DNA of 64,000 nucleotides from Haladaptatus sp. ZSTT2 (GCF_037081775.1 NZ_JBAMHQ010000001.1:1674001-1738000), one strand, 5' to 3'. Positions 1 through 11,776 are shown, counted from the stretch's first letter. Notes: generated by a model from the sequence alone, not told the origin. Translations and numbers: made by a program.

Positions 1-205
<205 letters not shown>

Positions 206-212
206 AAAGACC

Positions 213-235
213 GGGATCGGGCTTCGGCCCGACCC
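213..235 (+). other. UUCG hairpin just after 16S
   Basis: Stem TCGGGC/GCCCGA closes a TTCG tetraloop (217-232) and is extended by GGG/CCC after a one-base A bulge. It sits 8 bases past the mature 16S 3' end, in the pre-rRNA spacer, and is probably a structural or processing element. The partner strand of the 16S processing stem would lie upstream of the window. Confidence 0.5.
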
Positions 236-324
236 ACCTTAACTGGTTTCACAGTTCGACCGCGTTTCACCGGTCGGGCACCTTAGAACTATCAAGGCTA
301 ACAACTGCCTTCCAGTTGGAAGGC

Positions 325-396
325 GGGCCCATAGCTCAGTGGTAGAGTGCCTCCTTTGCAAGGAGGATGCCCAGGGTTCGAATCCCTGTGGGTCCA
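325..396 (+). tRNA. tRNA-Ala (UGC anticodon)
   Basis: The cloverleaf is clear: acceptor GGGCCCA pairs with TGGGTCC and contains the G3:U70 wobble that marks alanine tRNAs. The anticodon stem CCTCC/GGAGG encloses loop TTTGCAA (anticodon TGC), and the T arm is CAGGG-TTCGAAT-CCCTG. Discriminator A is at 396; CCA is not encoded. Its place in the 16S-23S spacer is standard for euryarchaea. Confidence 0.98.
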
Positions 397-548
397 TGCA
401 AACGTGTTCAATCACGAACCGTATCCCTTAAGTGGGAGACGGCGCTTTGATTGAATACCTGCAAGAACCGATGCACCACTCCGTGTAAGCGCGAGTGGGA
501 AGGGTTGAACGCATCATCTTACCCGATGTGTGCGTGATGACGCTGTGT

Positions 549-588
549 GTACGTGCAATCCAGACGTCCACTGGACGCGTTCCGAGTC
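549..588 (+). other. 23S rRNA processing stem, 5' strand
   Basis: Bases 549-563 are perfectly complementary to 3563-3577 (15 bp), and 578-588 to 3538-3548 (11 bp). The two strands therefore bracket the whole 23S gene. This is the long flanking stem that archaea use to excise pre-23S, normally at a bulge-helix-bulge motif cut by the tRNA-splicing endonuclease. The 14-base internal-loop strands between the two helices are where that motif should be, but I could not fit the canonical 3-4-3 geometry unambiguously. Confidence 0.75.
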
Positions 589-607
589 ACAACCGGAACA
601 AACAATC

Positions 608-3530
<2,923 letters not shown>

Positions 3531-3537
3531 ACGGATG

Positions 3538-3577
3538 GACTCGGAACGAGTCCGGGCGTAAACTGGATTGCACGTAC
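3538..3577 (+). other. 23S rRNA processing stem, 3' strand
   Basis: This is the downstream strand of the 23S excision stem; it pairs with 549-563 and 578-588. It begins about 8 bases past the estimated 3' end of 23S. Confidence 0.75.
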
Positions 3578-3649
3578 ATTACAGCACATACCACCGATAA
3601 CTGGTGTTCACCACACACGGTGCCAGTGGTTCGATTCCACAGATCGGCG

Positions 3650-3879
3650 TTAAGGCGGCCAGAGCGGCAGGGTCACTCCCGTACCCATCCCGAACACGGA
3701 AGATAAGCCTGCCTGCGTTCCAGTGAGTACTGGAGTACGAGAGTCTCTGGGAGAGCTGACCCGCAAGGGTGACAAGGTACAGTCCCAGGACTGCCATCCA
3801 TAGTACACGCAGGGTTTGTCCCGGTGGAATTGGAGAACAGTCCGTTATAACGGTCTGCAACCAGTGGTTCGCCGCCTCC
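3650..3879 (+). rRNA. 5S ribosomal RNA with a 108-nt insertion
   Basis: The 5' end (TTAAGGCGGCC) pairs with the 3' end (GCCGCCT, 3871-3877), giving the usual terminal helix, but the ends are 230 nt apart instead of about 122. Bases 3650-3758 align with haloarchaeal 5S (for example CCCGTACCCATCCCGAACACGG) and the match resumes at 3867. This leaves 3759-3866, exactly 108 nt, as extra sequence in the 3' strand of the helix V/loop E arm. The insert opens with a GCAA tetraloop hairpin (3759-3770), then has hairpins at 3780-3793 and 3838-3857, so it is structured. A 108-nt 5S insertion is known from Halococcus morrhuae, where the insert stays in the mature RNA. Whether it does here is inferred. Confidence 0.93.
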
Positions 3880-3899
3880 ATTCATACTTCATTCATTTA

Positions 3900-3927
3900 G
3901 CCTAGAGCGAGAGCTCTGGGCTTTTTT
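3900..3927 (+). terminator. Hairpin plus T-tract after 5S
   Basis: GCC-T-AGAGC pairs with GCTCT-G-GGC around a GAGA (GNRA) loop, a 9-bp stem with one T-G wobble, and is followed directly by six T residues (3922-3927). It looks like an intrinsic-type terminator or 3' processing site for the 5S transcript. A separate promoter would then be needed for tRNA-Cys, or readthrough must occur. Archaea mostly rely on the T-tract alone, so the hairpin role is inferred. Confidence 0.55.
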
Positions 3928-4017
3928 CATTTACAGACGGCGAGTGACAACGCTCGCGTCTGGTGATTCATTACAGACCGCTACGCTTAAGCGACTCACC
4001 CCTCTACCATGTGATGC

Positions 4018-4093
4018 GCCAAGGTGGCAGAGTCCGGCCAAACGCAGCGGCCTGCAGAGCCGCCCATCGCCGGTTCAAATCCGGCCCTTGGCT
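4018..4093 (+). tRNA. tRNA-Cys (GCA anticodon)
   Basis: Acceptor GCCAAGG pairs with CCTTGGC. The anticodon stem GCGGC/GCCGC holds loop CTGCAGA (anticodon GCA), and the T arm is CCGG-TTCAAAT-CCGG. The discriminator is T at 4093, as expected for tRNA-Cys. A tRNA-Cys after 5S is the usual arrangement in haloarchaeal rRNA operons. Confidence 0.97.
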
Positions 4094-4419
4094 TTCTGTT
4101 GCGATCAAATCCCTGAGCGACAGCACCCAGATTAGGATTTGAAAGAAGGCGCGGTAGCGAGTGGTGTTCAACATCTAGCTCTTGGCCCTTTTTCGACCAG
4201 CCTACTCATCGAGGAGCGACAGCGCTCGGTCATCACCATGCACGTCCCACAGCTTTCGCACACAAACGCAGCGCAGAAAGACACGATTCGTTTTCCAGAC
4301 CATCACAGCTTCTCGGCTAATCCATATATTCTCGCTCGAAACATCTCCGCCCGCTTCGTTTCAGCGATGAATAGGTAGACAAAGTATCAAGAGGTCTGCA
4401 TCCGTATCACACATCTATC
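4094..4419. other. Non-coding gap between tRNA-Cys and response regulator
   Basis: There are 326 bases without a convincing gene. The short open frames here have no family resemblance and differ in codon use from the neighbours. The only promoter-like site is an AT run at 4324-4330 (ATATATT), about 95 bases before the next start codon, which would imply a leader of roughly 65 nt. Confidence 0.6.
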
Positions 4420-5004
4420 ATGGCAACTTCTGCGCAGCCAACCGTCCTCATCGTCGAAGACGAGCCAGATGTGGGCGAAACGTACGAACGGTGGCTGGCA
4501 GAGTCCTACACCGTCATACACGCTGCATCCGGCCAAGAGGCGCTCTCGAAACTTGACGATTCCATCGATGTCGTCCTCTTAGACCGCATGATGCCGGGGA
4601 TGTCCGGCGACGAGGTGCTCGAAGAAATCCGGGCACGAGACATTGATTGCCGGGTGGCAATGGTGACGGCCGTCGACCCAGGCTTCGATATCATCGAAAT
4701 GGGCTTTGACGAATACGTCACGAAACCGCCCACACGCGACCAGCTCCGTGACACCATCGAACGACTGCTCGCACGCAGTGCGGTCGCAGACGACTTACAA
4801 AACTACTTCTCGCTCGTTGCTCGCAAAGCCGCCCTCGAAGCCGAATTCACCCGCTCTGTCCTCGAATCGAACGAAGAGTACAGAGACCTCGTTGCCCGAA
4901 TCGAACGCGCGCGCGAGAATCTCGACACGTCGTTCGACGGACTCTCATCTGATGCTGATTTTGTCGGCGTGTTGCGTGCGATTGTCGACGACGATTCGAC
5001 ATAA
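4420..5004 (+). CDS. HalX-domain response regulator
   Basis: This is a 194-aa cytoplasmic two-component receiver. Residues 1-120 form a CheY-like domain with acidic pocket E13-D14, phospho-acceptor D55 (VVLLD), switch T83 and conserved K102 in the TKPP motif. Residues about 125-190 match the HalX helical output domain, which is found almost only in haloarchaeal receivers and whose partner is unknown. There is no DNA-binding domain. No histidine kinase lies nearby, so it is an orphan regulator. It is convergent with the membrane operon on the minus strand, with the ends 17 bases apart. Confidence 0.9.
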   Translation: MATSAQPTVLIVEDEPDVGETYERWLAESYTVIHAASGQEALSKLDDSIDVVLLDRMMPGMSGDEVLEEIRARDIDCRVAMVTAVDPGFDIIEMGFDEYVTKPPTRDQLRDTIERLLARSAVADDLQNYFSLVARKAALEAEFTRSVLESNEEYRDLVARIERARENLDTSFDGLSSDADFVGVLRAIVDDDST

Positions 5005-5021
5005 CCACGTCGTACGTCGAG

Positions 5022-5990
5022 TTACCAGATGGGCGCGAGCAAAATCGCCACTGCGAGTGAGATGAAAATGAGCTTCAGTCCCGTGTTCACGGCGATGACT
5101 TTCGACCCGAACTCTGCCCCCCAGATGCCGTACTGGAACGGAATCGAGCGTTTGAACGTGGTGACGGCAAACGAGATGATGCTCCCGATGAGCATCGTTG
5201 CCACCGCCGCCCGCGCGGTGAACGTCCCGTTTTCGATGAGTGGCGCAAGCACGAGCGCGCCGTTGGTCGTATCGAGGGTGAGTACAGCGATGACCGGTAC
5301 GGCCGCGCCGGGCAGCCCCACCGCTTCGACGACGGGGTCTGCGAAGGCAGTCGCGGCGGCCACGTCGTAGCGCGAGGTGAGGAACACGACCAGCGTGTAG
5401 ATGATGGCGAGCCGAGGGACGATATCGCGGAGCTTTGTCGCGGTGTTCGTGGCTGCGTCTGTGAGTTTCTCTCGGGTCGATTGGGTCTTTGCATCCGGCG
5501 TTTCGATAGTGTCGGGTCGCGCCGCGTGATTCACGTTGCGCCCAGAGAGGAGGAGTGCTCCTGCGCAGATTCCGACGATGGTGATGGCGAGGGCGATGAG
5601 CGCCCGCGCGCCGACGTACATGAGACCGACCCGGAGGCCGAGAATCGGAATGAGGACGGGTGCGTAGAAGGTGAAGATATGCTGGGCGAAGCCGAAGAAC
5701 GTGTTGATGGTGACCGCGACGAGCGTGGCGCGGTCGTCGAGCATGCCCGACTCGCGGAACTCTGCGAGCATCCCGTACCCGGCGGTGGTCGAAGCCGTCG
5801 TCGTCAGAATCGCGGTGCCGACTTCCTCGGGTAGATTTGCGGGCTGGGTGAGCGGCCGCGAGAGGGCGGCGATTTTCCGCACCGCGCCGAAGGCGACGGC
5901 GAGGTTGGCGAGGAAGACACCGATGGCGATAAACAGTGAAATCTTCGCCACCCGCGGGCCGACGGTCCAGAGAAGGTCACCGAACTGCAC
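5022..5990 (-). CDS. Nucleoside-recognition (Gate) domain membrane protein
   Basis: A polytopic membrane protein of about 322 aa with roughly eight hydrophobic segments. It resembles the archaeal 'nucleoside recognition'/Gate-domain family (COG3366-like), whose substrate is not established. Both halves contain the Gly/Thr-rich transmembrane stretches typical of Gate domains (GTAILTTTASTTAGYG near 60-75; VLTLDTTNGALVLAPLI in the second half). The GTG start at 5990 gives an N-terminus running straight into the conserved FGDLLW segment; a TTG at 6017 would add nine residues. It is the last gene after the two MgtE halves, with a gap of 40 bases (13 if the TTG is used), so it is probably co-transcribed and may serve the same transport system. 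The substrate assignment is uncertain. Confidence 0.7.
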   Translation of the reverse strand: MQFGDLLWTVGPRVAKISLFIAIGVFLANLAVAFGAVRKIAALSRPLTQPANLPEEVGTAILTTTASTTAGYGMLAEFRESGMLDDRATLVAVTINTFFGFAQHIFTFYAPVLIPILGLRVGLMYVGARALIALAITIVGICAGALLLSGRNVNHAARPDTIETPDAKTQSTREKLTDAATNTATKLRDIVPRLAIIYTLVVFLTSRYDVAAATAFADPVVEAVGLPGAAVPVIAVLTLDTTNGALVLAPLIENGTFTARAAVATMLIGSIISFAVTTFKRSIPFQYGIWGAEFGSKVIAVNTGLKLIFISLAVAILLAPIW

Positions 5991-6029
5991 GTGTGCCCGT
6001 CGGGGCGAGCGGGGCAAATGTTCGTCGGT

Positions 6030-6587
6030 TCAGACGAAAGTCCGCACGGCGAGAAACAGGATGATGACGCCGAGCACGTCTGAGGCGTTCGTGACGACGG
6101 GAATCACCACGTCGTCGGGGTCGAGCTCGAAGCGGTAGGCCGCATACGTCGCAATGAACGTGATGACGACGGCCACCACCGCGAGGGTCGCCCCGCTCGT
6201 CACCGAGACGAGCAACACCGTCAGTACCGAAAGGTCGGTGCCGACGGTGAGCCACGCGAGCACCCACGCGCCGACGCCGACGACCGGAAACACGGTAAGC
6301 GCGAGGCCGATTGTCGCAAGTGCGTTTCCGAGGAGGGTTTCATCCGCTCGGCCAAAGGAGAGCAATCCGAGGTGAAACGCCGTCGAAAGCCGCGCGGCGA
6401 GAATACTTCCGAGATTCCCCGCGGTGCCGATGGTGACGGGGACGAGCACGAGCAGCGAAGGGTGGCGAATAAGTGTGCTCTCGAACGTCCCGAGGACGAG
6501 TCCACTCCCGATTTCGACGAGCGTGAGCGGGAGTAAGACGGGCAGCATCGCGCGGGTAATCGCTTTGATGGTCCACTCGGTGGGCAT
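6030..6587 (-). CDS. MgtE-type divalent cation transporter, half protein B
   Basis: This 185-aa membrane protein corresponds to a single MgtE (SLC41) integral-membrane domain with about five helices. It has no cytoplasmic N domain or CBS domains. The family's conserved loops are visible: TIGTAGNLGSILAARLS near residues 52-68 and a PVVTNASDVLG motif near the end, whose Asp lines the ion pathway in MgtE. Bacterial MgtE proteins carry one such domain and dimerise, so this protein and its neighbour probably form a heterodimer for Mg2+ or a related ion. Its start codon directly abuts the stop codon of the other half (6587/6588), which points to translational coupling. Confidence 0.85.
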   Translation of the reverse strand: MPTEWTIKAITRAMLPVLLPLTLVEIGSGLVLGTFESTLIRHPSLLVLVPVTIGTAGNLGSILAARLSTAFHLGLLSFGRADETLLGNALATIGLALTVFPVVGVGAWVLAWLTVGTDLSVLTVLLVSVTSGATLAVVAVVITFIATYAAYRFELDPDDVVIPVVTNASDVLGVIILFLAVRTFV

Positions 6588-7166
6588 CTAGCCGCCCCCC
6601 AGCGTGAGCACGGTTCGCACGGCGAGCAGGAGAAAGGCGAGACCGAACACGTCGCCGGTCGTCGTCACGACGGGGCCAACGAGCGTGTCCGGGTTGTGTC
6701 CGCGTCGGTACCCCGCGAAGACGACGGTTACGACGACCCCCGAGAGCGCAATCCCCGAGAGTAAGCCAGCGACGAGCGCAATCGCCAACAACGTCCCGAG
6801 CGGTGCGACCGGTCTCGACAGCCCATCGAGGACGAAAAACGCGACCGACGCTGCGAACAGACTGGCGAGAATCCCATTCGCCATCGCCGCCACCACCGCA
6901 GACTGGAGCCTGCGGTCACCGTTGAAGACGTGTGGCTCGACAAGCCCTTGGTGGAGTCCGGTTGCCAGTCGCGCGCCAAGCGAGCCATAGACGTTCCCGC
7001 GGGTGGCGAGAAGCGCAGGAATCAACACAAGCAGTCCGGCCACGTCCTGAAGTTCGGCGCGCATCCCACTGAGGACGACGCCCGCGAACAGGCCGCCCGC
7101 GACACTCGCCGTGAGCGCCGGGAGGGCTTCCCGGTACGCCTCTAGTGCGATGTCGCGGGCACTCAT
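6588..7166 (-). CDS. MgtE-type divalent cation transporter, half protein A
   Basis: First gene of the membrane operon: 192 aa, one MgtE integral-membrane domain. It has the signature ALLATRGNVYGSLGARLATG near residues 51-70 and PVVTTTGDVFG near 165-175, the counterparts of the motifs in the downstream half. Like that half it has no regulatory N or CBS domains, so the Mg2+-sensing gate of bacterial MgtE is absent. It lies just downstream of srp54 on the same strand with a 46-base gap, so readthrough from the SRP operon is possible. Confidence 0.85.
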   Translation of the reverse strand: MSARDIALEAYREALPALTASVAGGLFAGVVLSGMRAELQDVAGLLVLIPALLATRGNVYGSLGARLATGLHQGLVEPHVFNGDRRLQSAVVAAMANGILASLFAASVAFFVLDGLSRPVAPLGTLLAIALVAGLLSGIALSGVVVTVVFAGYRRGHNPDTLVGPVVTTTGDVFGLAFLLLAVRTVLTLGGG

Positions 7167-7212
7167 GGTCTGACTGTGCGCCCGCAGGGATAAAAAACCA
7201 GTTTACGGCGAC

Positions 7213-8601
7213 TCAGAACGGCCCCATGCCGCCGAGGCCGCCCATGCCGCCACCGCCTTGTTTTTCCATCCGCTTCATCATCCGCTGCATGTCGCCGTCG
7301 CCCATGCCACCGAACTGCTTGAGCGTCTGCTCCATCATCTTGTGTTGCTGGAGCAGTTCACGCACCTTCTCCTCTGAGGTGCCAGAGCCACGCGCAATCC
7401 GTTTGACCTGACTCGCGCTGATAGACCGGGGGTTCTCCAACTCGTTTTCGGTCATCGAATCCATGATGAACTCGAAGACGCGCATCCGGTCTTTGGTCAC
7501 GTCCATCGCGTCGTCGGGGAGTTGGTCTTTGAGTCCGCCGCCGAGGCCGGGAATCATATCGAGCACCTGGTCGAGTGGTCCCATCTTGTTCATCGCCTGC
7601 ATCTGCCGGCGCATGTCTCGGAGGGTGAACTTGCCTTTCAGCATGTCCTCTGGGTCCCAGTCGTCGTCTTCGTCCTGGGTTTCTGCCATCGCGCGTTCGA
7701 CGCGCTCGGTGAGTTGCTTCAGATCGCCCATCCCGAGCAGCCGCGAGATGAAGCCACTCGGCTCGAAGCGTTCGATGTCCTGGACCGTCTCACCCATCCC
7801 GAGGAAGGCAATCGAGGAGTTCGTCTCCTTGACCGCGGTGAGCGCACCCCCACCTTTGGCCGTCCCGTCGAGTTTCGAGATGATGACGCCGTTGATACCC
7901 ACCGACTCGTCGAACTGCTGGGCTTGCGCTTTTGCGCCCTGCCCGATTGCCGCGTCAAGCACGAGCAGCGAGCGGTCTGGGTTCACTGCCGCGCGAATCT
8001 CCTCGATTTCTTCGATGAGGTCGTCTTCTAACGCGTGGCGACCGGCCGTGTCCACGATTTGCACGTCCGCATCCTTCGTCGCTTCGAGGCCCTCGCGGGC
8101 GATTTTGACGGGGTCTTCTTCGTCGGGGTCGCCGTAGAAATCGACTTCTGCTCGCCGACACATCTCTTTTGCCTGGTCGTAGGCACCCGGCCGGAAGGTG
8201 TCCGTTTGGATGACCGCGGGGCGCAGGCCCTTCTTCGAGAACCACCACGCCATCTTCGCGGCGGAGGTCGTCTTCCCCGACCCCTGTAAGCCCGCGAGCA
8301 TGATGGTCTGTTTTTCGAGTGGCAGTTCGGTGCTCTCACCGACGAGGTCTACGAGCTCTTCGTAGACGATGCGCAGGACGTGGTCGCGCGCGGAGGTGCC
8401 TCCCGGCGGTTCTTCCTCCAGTGCGCGTTGTTTGATGTTGTCGGAGAGTTCCATCACGAGGCCGACGTCGACGTCGGCCTGCAGGAGAGAGCGCTGAATC
8501 TCCTTGACGATCTCCTCGACATCCTCCTTGCTGAGACGAGATTTCCCGCGGAGTTTGTCGAGGGTGCCCCGAAGGGAACTCCCGAGATTGTCAAGTACCA
8601 T
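7213..8601 (-). CDS. srp54: Signal recognition particle GTPase SRP54
   Basis: A 462-aa GTPase that binds 7S RNA and signal sequences of nascent membrane proteins, then docks with FtsY. The N domain is residues 1-90. The G domain has P-loop GLQGSGKT (104-111), DTAGR (184-188) and SKLD (242-245). The Met-rich M domain runs from about 325 and ends in a Gly/Met-rich tail. The length is normal for archaea. The ATG at 8601 is preceded by a TATA box at 8628-8635, so the gene has its own leaderless promoter although it follows ftsY in the same direction. Confidence 0.98.
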   Translation of the reverse strand: MVLDNLGSSLRGTLDKLRGKSRLSKEDVEEIVKEIQRSLLQADVDVGLVMELSDNIKQRALEEEPPGGTSARDHVLRIVYEELVDLVGESTELPLEKQTIMLAGLQGSGKTTSAAKMAWWFSKKGLRPAVIQTDTFRPGAYDQAKEMCRRAEVDFYGDPDEEDPVKIAREGLEATKDADVQIVDTAGRHALEDDLIEEIEEIRAAVNPDRSLLVLDAAIGQGAKAQAQQFDESVGINGVIISKLDGTAKGGGALTAVKETNSSIAFLGMGETVQDIERFEPSGFISRLLGMGDLKQLTERVERAMAETQDEDDDWDPEDMLKGKFTLRDMRRQMQAMNKMGPLDQVLDMIPGLGGGLKDQLPDDAMDVTKDRMRVFEFIMDSMTENELENPRSISASQVKRIARGSGTSEEKVRELLQQHKMMEQTLKQFGGMGDGDMQRMMKRMEKQGGGGMGGLGGMGPF

Positions 8602-8627
8602 GTTACGCGAGCCTAGGCGGTCGAAGT

Positions 8628-8635
8628 GATAAAGG
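8628..8635 (-). promoter_or_regulatory. TATA box of srp54
   Basis: CCTTTATC reads on the minus strand 27-34 bases before the srp54 ATG, the spacing expected for a leaderless haloarchaeal transcript. It lies in the 60-base gap after ftsY. Confidence 0.55.
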
Positions 8636-8661
8636 CTTTTTCTCGGGCGGTGGCCCCGAGA

Positions 8662-9855
8662 TTACTCGCCAAGGAGACGTTCGAGCATCTGCTCGGGGTC
8701 GAATCGCTCGATGTCGTCGTACCCCTGCCCGACGCCGAGGAAGAGAATTGGCTTGCCCGTGACGTGGGCGATGGAGATGGCCGCGCCGCCGTTCGAGTCG
8801 GCGTCGGCTTTCGTCAAGATTGCGCCGTCGATGGCCGCGGCGTTGTTGAACGTCCGGGCGCGCTCGACTGCGTCCTGTCCGGCCACCGCTTCGTCCACGA
8901 AGATGGTCATGTCCGGCCCGACGACGCGGTCGATTTTTTCGAGTTGCGCCATCAGGTCGTTGTTCGTGTGGAGTCGGCCGGCGGTGTCACCGAGCACCAC
9001 GTCGATGTCGTTTGCCTTCGCGTACTCGACGGCGTCGTAGATGACGGCCGTCGGGTCGCTGCCTTGGTCGTGGGTGATGATTTTCTTCTCGAGCAGGCGC
9101 GCGTGTTCTGCGAGCTGTTCGTTTGCGCCCGCCCGATACGTGTCGCCGTTTGCGAGCACCGTCGAGAGACCCTGTTTCTCGAAGTATTTCGAGAGCTTGG
9201 CGATAGAGGTCGTCTTCCCGACGCCGTTTACACCCGTGAAGATGATGACGACTGGTTTGTCTGCCTCCTGAATCCGCCCGTCGAAGTCGAACTGCCCGAC
9301 GCTAATCACGTCGTAGAGGGCGTCGTGCAGCGCTTCTTCGACGATGTCGCCCGTACTCCGTCCGCGGACGCGCGTCTCACCGACGAGTTTCTCGCGGATG
9401 CGGTCTAAAATCTCCTCTGCGACGTTCATCTCCACGTCGCTTTGGATGAGCGCCATCTCCAGATTCCAGAGCGGGTCTTCTAAGTCGTCTTCGTCGATGA
9501 CGACCCGACCGGTGGCGAACAGTTTCGCGCGCTCGCCGAGGCTTCTGCCGTTCGATTTCTCGGCTTCCTCGGTTTCCACGTCTTCAGCTACGTCGACCGG
9601 TTCTGGCTCTGATTCGGACTCGGCTTCCAGTTCGGTCTCAGGTTCGGCAACCGGTTCCGGTTCGGCTGGCTCCGGCTCTGAATCCGGCGTCGCGTCGGGT
9701 TCGACAGATTCCGGCTCGGACGCGGCGTCCTGCACTGGCTCCTCGGCCGCGTCCGTATCGGCTGCGGGCGAGTCGTCGGCGTCCTCCTCGACTTCGGCCG
9801 ACTCCTCGACGTCCTTTCGGAAGCTCGAAAGCTTCTCTTTTAGTCCATCGAACAT
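8662..9855 (-). CDS. ftsY: SRP receptor GTPase FtsY
   Basis: A 397-aa membrane-associated receptor for SRP54. Residues 1-100 form a very acidic Glu/Pro/Ser-rich A domain with repeated EPEP-like steps. The N domain follows, then the G domain with P-loop GVNGVGKT (208-215), GDTAGR and TKAD motifs. The acidic region replaces the short amphipathic A domain of many bacteria and is probably unstructured in high salt. It sits six bases after pfdA in the operon and its product works directly with srp54 downstream. Confidence 0.97.
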   Translation of the reverse strand: MFDGLKEKLSSFRKDVEESAEVEEDADDSPAADTDAAEEPVQDAASEPESVEPDATPDSEPEPAEPEPVAEPETELEAESESEPEPVDVAEDVETEEAEKSNGRSLGERAKLFATGRVVIDEDDLEDPLWNLEMALIQSDVEMNVAEEILDRIREKLVGETRVRGRSTGDIVEEALHDALYDVISVGQFDFDGRIQEADKPVVIIFTGVNGVGKTTSIAKLSKYFEKQGLSTVLANGDTYRAGANEQLAEHARLLEKKIITHDQGSDPTAVIYDAVEYAKANDIDVVLGDTAGRLHTNNDLMAQLEKIDRVVGPDMTIFVDEAVAGQDAVERARTFNNAAAIDGAILTKADADSNGGAAISIAHVTGKPILFLGVGQGYDDIERFDPEQMLERLLGE

Positions 9856-9861
9856 CCTGCC

Positions 9862-10317
9862 TTATTCTTCGTCGCCTTCGCCCTGCTGTTGCATCTGCTG
9901 CATCTGCTGTTGCATCTGCTGTTGTTGCATCTGCTGGGCCTGCTGCTCTAACTGCGAGGACTGCTCTTCGATTTCTGCGACTTCGTCCTGAAGCTCACTG
10001 ATCTCTTCGTCGACCGTCTCTTTCTTGTGCTTCAGGGTTTCGATGGCGTCTTCCTGTTCGCGTTCTGCGGCGTAGCCGCCACCGAGGGTGACGACGACTT
10101 CGTCGATGTCCTGAATCTCTGCGCGGAGGTGTGCGCCGCCACCGAGTGGCACCTGCACCGTCGAGCCGGATTCTAAGAGTTCGAGGGCTTCGATTGCCTC
10201 GTCCATCGACTGCTTTTCTTCGCGCTTCTGTTCGATTTCAGCTTCGACTTCCTGACGCTCTTCATCGAGAGCCTGAAGCTGTTGGGAGAGCTGCTGCATC
10301 TGCTGTTGGGCACTCAT
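9862..10317 (-). CDS. pfdA: Prefoldin alpha subunit
   Basis: A 151-aa subunit of the jellyfish-shaped prefoldin hexamer that captures unfolded proteins and passes them to the thermosome. Two long coiled-coil helices (about 1-50 and 85-130) flank the central beta segment ([11 protein letters not shown] near 55-65; [11 protein letters not shown] near 74-84). The C-terminus is a run of Gln/Met repeats. Start and stop overlap the ribosomal protein gene by four bases (10314-10317), indicating translational coupling. Confidence 0.95.
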   Translation of the reverse strand: MSAQQQMQQLSQQLQALDEERQEVEAEIEQKREEKQSMDEAIEALELLESGSTVQVPLGGGAHLRAEIQDIDEVVVTLGGGYAAEREQEDAIETLKHKKETVDEEISELQDEVAEIEEQSSQLEQQAQQMQQQQMQQQMQQMQQQGEGDEE

Positions 10318-10505
10318 GCTGCGACCTCCTCTGCCTCCTCGACGGAGTCAATGGTGATCTTCGCTCGGTTGAGACCGTGTTTCGAGCCGAACTGCGTGTA
10401 GATGCGCTCTTCTGCAACGTTCTCGTTTGGCGCGTCGATTGTTTTGGTGTACGACTCCCAGCCACGGCTTGTCTTGAACTGACCAGTCACGGTGAATTGA
10501 CTCAT
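10314..10505 (-). CDS. rpl18a: 50S ribosomal protein L18Ae (LX)
   Basis: A 63-aa archaeal LX protein, equivalent to eukaryotic L20/L18a, on the large subunit. The start is the ATG at 10505, giving an N-terminus [12 protein letters not shown] typical of the family; the longer reading frame upstream is not conserved in style. It is followed by pfdA with a four-base overlap. It belongs to the conserved archaeal cluster rpl39e-rpl31e-aIF6-rpl18a-pfdA-ftsY. Confidence 0.93.
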   Translation of the reverse strand: MSQFTVTGQFKTSRGWESYTKTIDAPNENVAEERIYTQFGSKHGLNRAKITIDSVEEAEEVAA

Positions 10506-10606
10506 GGAACAACTTTCGGAGAGCGAGCGGGAAGTATCTTCCCTTCTCCTCACGAGCGGGTGTCTCCTCGACTGCGGGCCGGAGAAAAGTGGCGCTAGTC
10601 AGCCGG

Positions 10607-11272
10607 TTATGCGATGTAGTCAAGCGCGTCTTCGATACGGCCGAGTTCGGGGCCGGTCGTATCTTTGCCAGCGACGTAGCCGGTGTCGTTTGCGATGAGT
10701 CCGGAGCCAACGAGCGGGGCACCGTAGTTGATGGTGCCGATGTCGGCCGGGACGCCGAGCAGGGCTTCGATTTCGTCGAGTTCCTGGTCGGTCGCTTTCG
10801 GGTGACAGAGGACGCCCTTGTTGGTGGCGACCGCCGCCGCGCCAACGGTTCTGACGCCGGCGAGGTCGCCGCGTTCGACGGGCACAGAGAGGCCGTCGCG
10901 AACCGCCTCCACCGCCTCGTCGCTGAGGTCGGGGTGGACGTACGCGCCGGTGTCGTTTGCGAGAATCACGTTTCCAGCGGCGTTGATGCGCCCGGGCAGT
11001 TCGTACACCGGGACGGAGACGCCGTCTGCGAGACGCTCGTATTCGTACTCACTGATGCGGCTCGAAACGAGCAGACCGTTTTCGTTTCCGGTGACGAGCG
11101 CGCCAAGCGCGCCCGACCCGCCGACGGTCGTTTGCACTGGGTCGACGCCGAGTTCGTCTGCAATATCGGAGACGAGGGTGTCCTCGACGTCGGGGCGAAC
11201 GACTACGCAATCGTCAGTGGCCCGCGCGAAGATACCGACGTACGCGGAACCGGAGAATGCCGCACGAAGCAC
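10607..11272 (-). CDS. eif6: Ribosome anti-association factor aIF6
   Basis: A 221-aa factor that binds the 50S subunit near L14 and the sarcin-ricin loop and blocks joining to 30S. The five-fold pseudo-symmetric pentein fold shows as repeated blocks ending in GxLxxxT/N (for example [10 protein letters not shown] near 53-62, [13 protein letters not shown] near 99-111, [13 protein letters not shown] near 143-155, [14 protein letters not shown] near 189-202). The start lies four bases past the rpl31e stop codon, so it is part of the same operon. Confidence 0.96.
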   Translation of the reverse strand: MLRAAFSGSAYVGIFARATDDCVVVRPDVEDTLVSDIADELGVDPVQTTVGGSGALGALVTGNENGLLVSSRISEYEYERLADGVSVPVYELPGRINAAGNVILANDTGAYVHPDLSDEAVEAVRDGLSVPVERGDLAGVRTVGAAAVATNKGVLCHPKATDQELDEIEALLGVPADIGTINYGAPLVGSGLIANDTGYVAGKDTTGPELGRIEDALDYIA

Positions 11273-11276
11273 AGCG

Positions 11277-11555
11277 TTACTCTGCCGGTTCGGCTTCGAC
11301 GATGTGGGCGCCGTCCTCTTCGAAGCGTGCTGCGCGAACGCGGAGTTTGCGCGGCGGACGCTTCTGACCCTGAGACCAGATGGCCTCGTTGATGGCTGGG
11401 TCGAGGCGGACGTCTTCTGCGTCGACTTTGAAGTTCTTTGCGAGGTGTTCGCGGATGATTTTCATCGCACGGTTTGCTCGCTGGTGCTTTGCTACTGCCG
11501 TCACGTCACGAAGCGGCACCGTGATGATGCGCTCCTCGAAATCGCTTGCGCTCAT
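11277..11555 (-). CDS. rpl31e: 50S ribosomal protein L31e
   Basis: A 92-aa large-subunit protein near the exit tunnel. It has the N-terminal block [10 protein letters not shown] and the basic core [13 protein letters not shown], with an acidic C-terminal extension usual in halophiles. It lies two bases after the rpl39e stop and four bases before aIF6 within one operon. Confidence 0.95.
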   Translation of the reverse strand: MSASDFEERIITVPLRDVTAVAKHQRANRAMKIIREHLAKNFKVDAEDVRLDPAINEAIWSQGQKRPPRKLRVRAARFEEDGAHIVEAEPAE

Positions 11556-11557
11556 GA

Positions 11558-11710
11558 TTATTCGTCAGTGTCGCTTCGCCGCCAGCTGCGGCGCTTGTAG
11601 TTCTGTCGGACTTCCATGTCCGTCTTCATCATGACCCACGCGGGGACGCGCGTGTTCTGGCGAGTGAGTTTGGCCAGGCGCTTTTTCTTGGCCTTCGACT
11701 TCTTGCCCAT
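11558..11710 (-). CDS. rpl39e: 50S ribosomal protein L39e
   Basis: A small 50-aa, highly basic protein that lines the peptide exit tunnel. Translating 11710 down to 11558 gives [14 protein letters not shown] at the start and the conserved PAWVMMKT and RRSWRR segments later. It is the first gene of the operon; a TATA box lies at 11736-11743. Unlike most proteins here it is strongly basic because it is buried in rRNA. Confidence 0.95.
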   Translation of the reverse strand: MGKKSKAKKKRLAKLTRQNTRVPAWVMMKTDMEVRQNYKRRSWRRSDTDE

Positions 11711-11735
11711 AGTACACGGGCGTACCCCTTGATGG

Positions 11736-11743
11736 CTTAAATT
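11736..11743 (-). promoter_or_regulatory. TATA box of the rpl39e-rpl31e-aIF6 operon
   Basis: AATTTAAG on the minus strand, 26-33 bases before the rpl39e ATG, is well placed for a leaderless transcript. Confidence 0.55.
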
Positions 11744-11776
11744 CTTGTTCCTTTGACTCTGGCCACCCTCACTGGT

